7,440 bases of DNA from the NCBI GenBank assembly GCA_900767505.1, contig CAAFZG010000087.1, positions 1 to 7,440 of the forward strand. The letters run 5' to 3'. The translations under genes and the position numbers were made by a program. The notes under the pieces are model-generated. The model made no database searches, was not told the origin of the DNA, and saw only the letters and a list, made by a program, of their open reading frames with translations. Positions within the stretch are counted from its first letter, which is position 1, and each line of letters opens with the position of its first letter. Of this stretch, positions 1 through 5,864 are shown one piece after another. The stretch comes from Methanomassiliicoccales archaeon (GTDB taxonomy: Archaea > Thermoplasmatota > Thermoplasmata > Methanomassiliicoccales > Methanomethylophilaceae).

Positions 1-79
1 AAGGAAACTCCGAGCGAGTTTCCCGCAATTCCGAGGCAGCTTACCATGCACTAAACGTAGCATCGAACGTCATTCTTTC
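1..79 (+). repeat. Exact direct repeat, copy 1: orphan 16S 3' trailer
   Basis: All 79 bases are identical to 2785-2863, which lies 55 nt after the mature 3' end of the 16S gene; identity stops at base 80. The copy includes a hairpin (GGAAACTC at 3-10, GAGTTTCC at 16-23, five-base loop) and, at 56-72, the 17-nt 3' arm of the pre-16S processing stem. No 16S gene precedes it inside the window. Inference: it is the trailer of another 16S copy lying just left of base 1, or a leftover of one. The left limit of the repeat cannot be seen because the window starts inside it. Confidence 0.97.
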
Positions 80-179
80 CTACTTTTGATTAACTATCTT
101 GACATTCTTCTGTTCAGAGTGTTTGTTATCTGGATTCTTCTCTGTCCGAGAGTTCGTCGTTCAGTTCAGAGTATGATCA

Positions 180-935
180 ATCTTTCGCACGAGGCAGCAT
201 CCTATGCTGCATTCGGAGTAGGTTCCCTTGTGTCATGTTTATCATCGATGCAGATGCAAGGTGATGTCTCCGTATTGCTGGCGATCCGTTTGCGTAGATC
301 TCCGCTCTGCGGCCATAGACATTGTTCTCTGATGTGAGGGGGCCTCTGTCATCAACCTTGCTTTCACAATCGGTTATGGCCTCAATTCCAGTAGCGTCAG
401 GCAGCTCCGGGAGATGTGATATCTACAGGCCGTCTTTCACCGATCCGTCGTTTCTATACAGTGTATCTTGATCGATAGCGGGCTCAGTCAGACTGTCGCA
501 TATTGTTTGAGTTACACGAAGTATCAGCCGCGATCCTGATGGTGGGATCAGATGATCATGCTGCCGTTCTGAGAAATAGTATGGTGCCTGCATTCGAATA
601 TTCTTTCTTTGATCGATGGTCTGATATACGCGGTCTTGTGACGATTCTGGCGTAAGTAGTAATCGTTCCAATCCGATATTGCCCTCGGCCTTTGTGGCGT
701 ATCAGAATGGGTGGATTCTGATCCGAGTTGATTTGGGCGCAGGGCCGAATCAGTTTGATCCTATCATTTGGGACGATCGTTCAATATCATCATATTCTGT
801 GATGGCCGACTTTTCAACTGCACTGGGAAATACGTACACAGTTGAATTATTCCGTGCCGCCCCGAATCCGAGCCTGTCCAGAATCTCCGGTTGCGCCAAC
901 ATGGTGGGTGGCCGGATAATCTTGGGTAAAGAATC
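180..935 (-). pseudogene. Possible decayed protein gene of unknown function
   Basis: This stretch has no intact gene that I recognise. One minus-strand frame, bounded by TGA at 936-938 and TGA at 177-179, has only three internal stops in about 252 codons: TGA at 750-752, TGA at 702-704 and TAG at 423-425. That is several-fold fewer than chance predicts. The part nearest the promoter (902-753, starting MLAQPEILDRLG) has a GC-rich third position like the real genes here, and its phrase STVYVFPSAVEKSAITEY loosely recalls the extracytoplasmic part of MacB/FtsX-type ABC permeases. The later parts resemble nothing I know, and no permease membrane segments follow. It could be a degraded gene or simply intergenic DNA with a chance open frame. 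Confidence 0.25.
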
Positions 936-980
936 TCAAGAATCTCAGTTTCTTCATCATTTTTGGTTGTTAGTCACTGA

Positions 981-988
981 TTTTTTTT
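981..988 (+). terminator. T8 tract, possible archaeal poly-U terminator
   Basis: Eight consecutive T residues sit about 30 nt upstream of the rRNA promoter, after a T-rich stretch at 959-970. Archaeal RNA polymerase can terminate at oligo-T without a hairpin. A plus-strand transcript crossing from the left, for example readthrough from an upstream rRNA copy, would be stopped here before the next promoter. No strong hairpin precedes it, so the role is inferred only from base composition and position. Confidence 0.35.
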
Positions 989-1018
989 GATAGACGCTGG
1001 TTGTAAAAATGTCTATGA

Positions 1019-1035
1019 CCAAAAGTATTAAATAT
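1019..1035 (+). promoter_or_regulatory. Archaeal BRE/TATA promoter of the 16S rRNA
   Basis: A purine-rich BRE-like CCAAAAG (1019-1025) is followed directly by TATTAAATAT (1026-1035), a good match to the archaeal box A. Transcription would be expected about 25 nt downstream, near 1055, giving a leader of about 205 nt that contains the whole 5' arm of the processing stem. It is the best TATA element in the 1.2 kb before the 16S gene. Confidence 0.75.
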
Positions 1036-1054
1036 GGAGCCGTACTACACGGGA

Positions 1055-1260
1055 ATGCGCGAGTTGCGAAGGCGGCTTGCGAAGATGGAGAATCATGATC
1101 TCCGCCCAAGGGGCGTGCACTCATGAATTCTGACGTTCGATGCTACGAATGTTCCGTTAGACGGATCATTCGATTGAGTGTGCCGTTTAGCGGGACAGCG
1201 GTGAAACATGGTAAACTGCCAGTTTCTTTCATCCATCAGAGACGAAAAGTCAAAGATTTG
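1055..1260 (+). other. Pre-16S rRNA 5' leader (external transcribed spacer)
   Basis: This is the region from the predicted transcription start to the mature 16S 5' end. It has three small perfect hairpins: GGAGA/TCTCC (1087-1103), CGCCC/GGGCG (1103-1115) and TCCGT/ACGGA (1153-1165). Between the second and third lies TGACGTTCGATGCTACG (1131-1147), perfectly complementary to 2840-2856 beyond the 16S 3' end. In archaea such long-range helices bring the ends of pre-16S together for cutting by the splicing endonuclease or other nucleases. The exact start is inferred from the TATA box. Short open frames here are not credible genes. Confidence 0.75.
1131..1147 (+). other. 5' arm of the 16S processing stem
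   Basis: This 17-nt arm pairs without mismatch to 2840-2856 (CGTAGCATCGAACGTCA), looping out the complete 16S rRNA. The same 3' arm occurs again at 56-72. I tried to place a canonical bulge-helix-bulge (two 3-nt bulges separated by 4 bp) on either side and could not do it cleanly, so the exact cleavage sites remain open. Confidence 0.85.
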
Positions 1261-2729
<1,469 letters not shown>

Positions 2730-2733
2730 AAGC

Positions 2734-2755
2734 AGGGTGGGGTCAACCCCACCCT
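2734..2755 (+). other. Hairpin directly after 16S 3' end
   Basis: A perfect 9-bp GC-rich stem, AGGGTGGGG/CCCCACCCT, with a TCAA loop starts 5 nt past the mature 16S end. No T-run follows immediately, so a role in trailer folding or end processing is more likely than termination. A second small perfect hairpin, GTACT-AAC-AGTAC, follows at 2764-2776, so the trailer carries three hairpins in series before the processing arm. Confidence 0.7.
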
Positions 2756-2784
2756 CACACATCGTACTAACAGTACATCATTGC

Positions 2785-2863
2785 AAGGAAACTCCGAGCG
2801 AGTTTCCCGCAATTCCGAGGCAGCTTACCATGCACTAAACGTAGCATCGAACGTCATTCTTTC
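2785..2863 (+). repeat. Exact direct repeat, copy 2: 16S 3' trailer
   Basis: Identical to bases 1-79. Here its context is visible: it is the distal part of the 16S transcript. It has the hairpin GGAAACTC/GAGTTTCC (2787-2807), then the 3' arm of the processing stem (2840-2856), and it ends in a T-rich tract that runs on to 2870 (TTCTTTCTTCTTTC) and probably terminates the pre-rRNA. The next gene starts 33 nt after the repeat. Confidence 0.97.
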
Positions 2864-2870
2864 TTCTTTC
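2857..2870 (+). terminator. T-rich termination tract of the rRNA transcript
   Basis: A pyrimidine stretch, TTCTTTCTTCTTTC, immediately follows the 3' arm of the processing helix. Nine of 14 positions are T. Archaeal transcripts commonly end at such tracts, and placement just after the last structural element of the pre-rRNA fits. The equivalent place after repeat copy 1 (73-87) is also T-rich. Assigned by position and composition only. Confidence 0.45.
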
Positions 2871-2871
2871 A

Positions 2872-2880
2872 GGTTTATCA
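2872..2880 (+). promoter_or_regulatory. Possible TATA box of the flavodoxin-like gene
   Basis: GGTTTATCA resembles archaeal box A and lies about 20 nt before the ATG at 2896. A transcript starting some 22-25 nt downstream would be leaderless, which fits the absence of a Shine-Dalgarno match before the start. The element lies just outside the rRNA repeat, so this gene would not depend on rRNA readthrough. Confidence 0.4.
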
Positions 2881-2895
2881 TTCATCGTGGTTCCC

Positions 2896-3366
2896 ATGAT
2901 CATCGTCTATTCTTCCAAGTCCGGTTCATCGAAGCAGTATGCAGAGATCCTTTCAGAGCACACCGGAATCCCGGCGTTTGCGGTTGGATCGGAACCAAAG
3001 GGCGAGTCGGTCGTATTCTTCGGCTGGCTGCGCAAGGACACGGTCATAGGGTTGAATCATGTCGAAAGATCCGATCTCCGTGCCGTATGCGTTGTAGGCC
3101 TCGACGATGAAAGGCGCTTCTCAAAGGATGCGATCCGCAAGAGGAACGCCGTCAATGTCCCTGTATACTACTTGAGGGGATGGATCGACAGATCGAAGCT
3201 GAACATCATCGACAAGACCGTTCTCAACGTGGTATCGGCAGTGATGAAGATCAAAGGTCTGAATCAATACAACCAGCCGATATTCGATGCGATGATGGAA
3301 GGCGGTTCGTTCTTCGATGAGAAGTATCTCGAACCTGTAGAACTGTTTCTCAAGGGAACAATGTGA
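2896..3366 (+). CDS. Flavodoxin-like domain protein
   Basis: A 156-residue soluble protein with no signal or membrane segment. It begins MIIVYSSKSGSSKQYAEIL: a first beta strand, then a Ser/Gly-rich loop (residues 6-12) at the place where flavodoxins bind the FMN phosphate, then a helix. VVFFGWLRKDTVIGL (about 44-58) and VPVYYLRGWIDRSKL match the middle and last strands of the HemG/menaquinone-dependent protoporphyrinogen-oxidase branch of flavodoxins, of usual length 150-175. A role in FMN-mediated electron transfer is inferred from fold only, and the partner is unknown. I chose ATG 2896 over an in-frame GTG at 2887 because the strand starts right after it and no Shine-Dalgarno supports either. 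Its TGA lies one base from the encoded CCA end of the convergent tRNA. Confidence 0.72.
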   Translation: MIIVYSSKSGSSKQYAEILSEHTGIPAFAVGSEPKGESVVFFGWLRKDTVIGLNHVERSDLRAVCVVGLDDERRFSKDAIRKRNAVNVPVYYLRGWIDRSKLNIIDKTVLNVVSAVMKIKGLNQYNQPIFDAMMEGGSFFDEKYLEPVELFLKGTM

Positions 3367-3367
3367 A

Positions 3368-3443
3368 TGGTAGTCCCGTCCGGGTTCGAACCGGAGTCGC
3401 CGGCTCCAAAGGCCAGCATGATTGACCACTACACCACGGGACT
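3368..3443 (-). tRNA. tRNA-Gln (anticodon UUG), CCA encoded
   Basis: Reading the minus strand, the acceptor AGTCCCG (3443-3437) pairs perfectly with CGGGACT (3378-3372), followed by discriminator A (3371) and genomically encoded CCA (3370-3368). The anticodon stem CTGGC/GCCGG holds loop CTTTGGA with anticodon TTG at 3409-3407, reading CAA and CAG. The T arm is TCCGG-TTCGAAC-CCGGA, a perfect 5-bp stem. The D loop contains AGTGGT. Without CCA the length is 73 nt, and there is no intron. In archaea this tRNA is normally charged with Glu and then converted by the GatDE amidotransferase. The 3' end is one base from the stop codon of the convergent flavodoxin-like gene. Confidence 0.97.
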
Positions 3444-3464
3444 GCAGAGTGCGATAACGCATTC

Positions 3465-3473
3465 CAATATAAT
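3465..3473 (-). promoter_or_regulatory. TATA box of tRNA-Gln
   Basis: On the minus strand AATTATATTGG lies 22-30 nt before the tRNA 5' end, the correct distance for transcription to start at or within a few bases of position 3443, so little or no 5' leader would remain for RNase P. The box abuts the TGA (3476-3474) of the upstream methylthiotransferase gene, so the whole tRNA promoter fits in the 30-bp intergenic gap. Confidence 0.65.
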
Positions 3474-4703
3474 TCAGTTTAGATTTCCTATCAGGTAGGT
3501 CGATTTTGCTTCTGTGACTTTGACATCCACAAAGGAACCCAATGGAACGGAATCCCTCACGACCACGGGTCTGTAGTTGCCGGTCCTCAGAATCGTACCA
3601 TCCTTGCCGTTCTCGGTCGCCAGGGCCTTGTATGTGCGACCGATCAGGTTCCTGTTGACATCCAGTTCGGTCTCATTCTTGACAAGCGTTAGCTCAGCCG
3701 ATCTCTCGGAGGAGATCCTGCCGTGGACCTGCTCCATGAGTGCGGCATCGGTGCCGGGCCTGGCAGAGAACCTGGTGATGTTCACGGTGTCTGCACGGAG
3801 TTCCCTGATCAGTGCCTTGCTGAGCTCATGGTCCTCATCGGTCTCTCCGGGGAAGCCGCAGATGAGGTCTGTAGCTATGCTTATGTCCGGAATCGCGGCA
3901 CGGAGGTCATCCACCAGCTCCATGAACTTCTCGATGGTGTATTTCCTGCGCATGCGCTTAAGGACCTCGTTGCTGCCGCTCTGAACGGGGATATGGATGA
4001 ATCTGTACAGTCTCTCATCATCCATCAGCGTTGTAAGGCCATCGGATATTCTGGCAAGGCTGTCCGGATTGCTCATACCGAGCCTTATGCGATAGTCGCC
4101 GGCACTCTTCAGCATCGAACCGATGAGCTGTACAAGGTCAGTGCCGTTGTCCGCCCCATAGCTGCCAACATCCTGTGCGGTTACAAGGACTTCCCTGGCC
4201 CCGTTTCCGATATACCCTTTGAATCTGTCAAGAAGCTCGTTCTCGGGATAGCTGATAAGCGCCCCTCTTGCGAACTTGGTGATGCAATAGGAGCAGTTCC
4301 CAAGACATCCCTGTGCTATCGGGAGGATGCAATCGGTGCCGAATTCTATCGGAACAGCACACCCTCCGACTCCGAACCTTTGCACGATGACATCCTTGAA
4401 TCCTCTGTATTCGGAGGGCGGGACTATCGGGGAATCGGGCAGGCGGATCTCAATGCGTCTGGGCTGGACCTTCGCCATGCACCCTGTGACGACGATCTCC
4501 TTTCCGGCCTTCTTGAGCTCGGAGATCCTCGACAGCATCTTCTTCTCTGTCGTCTCGACAACAGTGCAGGTGTTCAGAATAACGATGTCCGCCTCTTCGG
4601 CGGATGAAGCAGGTTGGTATCCTAGGGATGCCATGTCCTCGGAGAGGCCGCGACCCTCTCCGAAGTTCATTGTGCATCCGTAGGATTCTACGTAGTATTT
4701 CAT
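3474..4703 (-). CDS. tRNA N6-threonylcarbamoyladenosine (t6A) methylthiotransferase
   Basis: Radical-SAM methylthiotransferase of the MtaB/Cdkal1 (archaeal e-MtaB) group. It converts t6A37 to ms2t6A in tRNAs reading ANN codons, using two 4Fe-4S clusters and SAM in the cytoplasm. Visible in order: an N-terminal UPF0004 domain with cluster cysteines C10 (SYGCTMN), C46 (NTCTV) and C75 (TGCMAK); a radical-SAM CxxxCxxC at C133, C137, C140 (QGCLGNCSYC); FIHIPVQSGSNEVLKRM, a conserved family block; ICGFPGETDED; and a C-terminal TRAM RNA-binding domain from about residue 352. Its 409 residues are typical. I prefer ATG 4703 over an in-frame TTG at 4715 because MKYYVESYGC is the standard family start and the ATG overlaps the aIF2 beta stop as TGATG, implying coupled translation. 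A MiaB/RimO function is less likely given the archaeal context. Confidence 0.93.
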   Translation of the reverse strand: MKYYVESYGCTMNFGEGRGLSEDMASLGYQPASSAEEADIVILNTCTVVETTEKKMLSRISELKKAGKEIVVTGCMAKVQPRRIEIRLPDSPIVPPSEYRGFKDVIVQRFGVGGCAVPIEFGTDCILPIAQGCLGNCSYCITKFARGALISYPENELLDRFKGYIGNGAREVLVTAQDVGSYGADNGTDLVQLIGSMLKSAGDYRIRLGMSNPDSLARISDGLTTLMDDERLYRFIHIPVQSGSNEVLKRMRRKYTIEKFMELVDDLRAAIPDISIATDLICGFPGETDEDHELSKALIRELRADTVNITRFSARPGTDAALMEQVHGRISSERSAELTLVKNETELDVNRNLIGRTYKALATENGKDGTILRTGNYRPVVVRDSVPLGSFVDVKVTEAKSTYLIGNLN

Positions 4704-5338
4704 CAGCGGTTGCAAGGTTCCGTGGTGGGAACTGCGAATGCGGTCTTTGCGGAGATCTTGGAGATCTTGGCGTGGACCTTGGTACCTTTGACGGTTCCGG
4801 GAACGACGACGAGATAGTCATAGTACTTTCCGGTTCCGTCGCCCTTCTTTCCCACATCCGTGATCTGGAGCTCGATGATGTCGCCCTCGCGGAGCGTGTT
4901 GGCGGTATCGGCTCTGACGGATTTCCTGACGGTGATGGGCCTGCGTGCTCCGCATGCCTCGCACTCAAGCATGAGTGTCCTTCCGTCTTTGATCATCTTG
5001 GTATCGGGAAGGCCGCACTCTGAGCAGATGACGTATGTCTCGGTGTAGATCTGGATCTTGTCGTTGATGACGGTGGGATTGATCTTGGCCTTGAAGACTG
5101 CCCTGCGTCCCTCCACGTTTCCGGGAGCTCCGAGCTCTTTCAGAAGGAACTGGAGGACGTGCTGCGGGTCACGCCTGAGTTTGTCGGTGACATCGATGAA
5201 ATTCCTGAAGACGGTGATCTTTCCCTCCTGGAGGATATCAAGTTCCGGAATCTCGAACCTTTCGTGATTCTCAATTGTCTCGGGGCATGCAATCTTCGCC
5301 CTGTTCAACAGTGCCATGTAGTCATCTTCACTGGACAT
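4703..5338 (-). CDS. Translation initiation factor aIF2 subunit beta with C-terminal TRAM domain
   Basis: Beta subunit of heterotrimeric aIF2, which delivers initiator Met-tRNA to the 30S subunit. The 211-residue product has an N-terminal segment (1-35), the alpha-beta core (FRNFIDVTDKLRRDPQHVLQFLLKELG, RRAVFKAKINPTVINDKIQIY) and a C4 zinc ribbon with CSEC at 105-108 and CEAC at 126-129. Classical aIF2 beta ends there at about 140 residues. Here about 70 more form a TRAM domain (GDIIELQITDVGKKGDGTGK, then YLVVVPGT, VKGTKVHAKISKI), a fusion I recall from some methanogens. The ATG is preceded by AAGGCGAT, a one-mismatch Shine-Dalgarno about 5 nt away. It is first in a two-gene unit with the methylthiotransferase, the stop and next start overlapping by one base. 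Confidence 0.95.
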   Translation of the reverse strand: MSSEDDYMALLNRAKIACPETIENHERFEIPELDILQEGKITVFRNFIDVTDKLRRDPQHVLQFLLKELGAPGNVEGRRAVFKAKINPTVINDKIQIYTETYVICSECGLPDTKMIKDGRTLMLECEACGARRPITVRKSVRADTANTLREGDIIELQITDVGKKGDGTGKYYDYLVVVPGTVKGTKVHAKISKISAKTAFAVPTTEPCNR

Positions 5339-5369
5339 TTCAATCGCCTTGTCGGGTTATGAGTGGACT

Positions 5370-5379
5370 TATTATAAAG
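5370..5379 (-). promoter_or_regulatory. Promoter of the aIF2 beta-methylthiotransferase unit
   Basis: On the minus strand CTTTATAATA matches archaeal box A well, with its centre about 37 nt before the aIF2 beta ATG. Transcription would begin near 5350, leaving a short leader of about 12 nt that holds the Shine-Dalgarno-like AGGCGAT. No terminator or second promoter is seen between the two genes it serves. Confidence 0.65.
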
Positions 5380-5441
5380 ACTCGCTCTAAGATATTCTCT
5401 TAATATTGTATATTGGGGAAGACGGCATCTGTACGACCCAT

Positions 5442-5747
5442 TCACTCCAACAGTTCCGTCCCTTTGTAGACATACTCCATCTGGTTGATCAGTTCGGCTA
5501 TGCGCTCTCCTTTCTCTGTGAGTTTCCAGTATTTCGCATGGTGCCTGGATTCGTCGCATTTCCTGAGTTCCACCGTTGCAAGATCGCTATCCAGCAGAAG
5601 GGACAACCTCTTGGCGAGGATGTCGTTGTTGGAGCTGAATCTGCTATGCATCTTCATCTGTTTGATCTCACCGTTATCATGGAGGAACATCAGGATATCC
5701 ATGGCATACTGGACACTCAGGACCTTGGTAACTACGCGCTCAGGCAT
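5442..5747 (-). CDS. Small winged-helix DNA-binding regulator (HxlR/PadR/MarR-like)
   Basis: A 101-residue soluble protein. Helices at about 8-25 (VLSVQYAMDILMFLHDNGE) and 41-53 (NDILAKRLSLLLDSDLATVE, the presumed recognition region) are followed by a two-stranded wing ending in AKYWKLTEKGERIAELINQM, the typical end of HxlR/PadR/MarR-type winged helices where WxLTxxGxxI closes the wing and starts the dimerisation helix. No ligand-binding or metal-binding domain is present. Target and signal are unknown. It lies alone between pyrG and aIF2 beta, each with its own promoter or terminator, so it probably forms its own transcript. A TATA box at 5764-5771 makes it leaderless. A perfect palindrome at 5806-5820 lies upstream and could be its own site. 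Confidence 0.78.
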   Translation of the reverse strand: MPERVVTKVLSVQYAMDILMFLHDNGEIKQMKMHSRFSSNNDILAKRLSLLLDSDLATVELRKCDESRHHAKYWKLTEKGERIAELINQMEYVYKGTELLE

Positions 5748-5763
5748 AGCATGTGCTTATGGT

Positions 5764-5771
5764 CTTATAAG
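5764..5771 (-). promoter_or_regulatory. TATA box of the winged-helix gene
   Basis: CTTATAAG, an 8-bp palindrome resembling archaeal box A, is centred about 21 nt before the ATG at 5747. Initiation near 5745-5747 would give a leaderless mRNA, consistent with no Shine-Dalgarno before the start (AGCACATGCT). An imperfect inverted repeat, CATAAGC/GCTATG, overlaps the start region and might be an operator, but it is weak. Confidence 0.6.
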
Positions 5772-5805
5772 GTAGTCATTTACGTTCATGAAATGAATCC
5801 ATTAT

Positions 5806-5820
5806 CGGACATGATGTCCG
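5806..5820. promoter_or_regulatory. Perfect palindrome, candidate operator
   Basis: CGGACAT-G-ATGTCCG has 7-bp perfect arms around a single central base. It sits between the pyrG terminator and the TATA box of the winged-helix gene, 35 bp upstream of that box. A one-base centre cannot form an RNA hairpin loop without opening several pairs, so a protein-binding site for a dimer is more likely than a terminator. The neighbouring regulator is the obvious candidate binder, but this is inference from position. Confidence 0.4.
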
Positions 5821-5839
5821 CTATTTGTGTCGAAAGAAG

Positions 5840-5858
5840 AAAAAAGGGCCGAAGCCCT
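5840..5858 (-). terminator. Intrinsic terminator of pyrG
   Basis: On the minus strand, 6 nt after the pyrG stop, AGGGC-TTCG-GCCCT (5858-5845) forms a perfect stem capped by a stable UUCG tetraloop. It is followed directly by TTTTTT and then CTTCTTTC. The hairpin plus the U-run fits both bacterial-type intrinsic termination and archaeal oligo-U termination. It separates pyrG from the regulator gene downstream. Confidence 0.85.
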
Positions 5859-5864
5859 ATTGTT

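Noticed and set aside
86..337. Plus-strand open frame of 83 codons with a hydrophobic start
   Set aside because: It has a TTG start, no Shine-Dalgarno, no known family and an Arg/Cys-rich remainder. It overlaps the stop-poor minus frame, and nothing supports translation.
423..425. In-frame TAG as a pyrrolysine codon
   Set aside because: Methanomassiliicoccales do use UAG for pyrrolysine, but the surrounding frame shows no similarity to MtmB, MtbB or MttB and also contains TGA stops.
679..990. Plus-strand open frame of 103 codons
   Set aside because: It has a TTG start without promoter or Shine-Dalgarno, no recognisable motif, and runs into the T8 tract. It is opposite the possible decayed minus-strand gene, so at most one of them was coding.
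80..1260. RNase P RNA, SRP RNA, 5S rRNA or a tRNA upstream of the 16S
   Set aside because: I looked for their conserved cores (SRP helix 8, RNase P conserved regions, T-arm GTTCRANYC with paired stem) on both strands and found none.
3723..4607. Long plus-strand open frame (294 codons)
   Set aside because: It is antisense to the methylthiotransferase, which has complete family motifs. The plus-strand product resembles nothing and arises from the GC-rich codon pattern.
4713..4715. TTG as start of the methylthiotransferase
   Set aside because: It adds four non-conserved residues. The ATG at 4701-4703 gives the standard family N-terminus and a TGATG overlap with the upstream stop.
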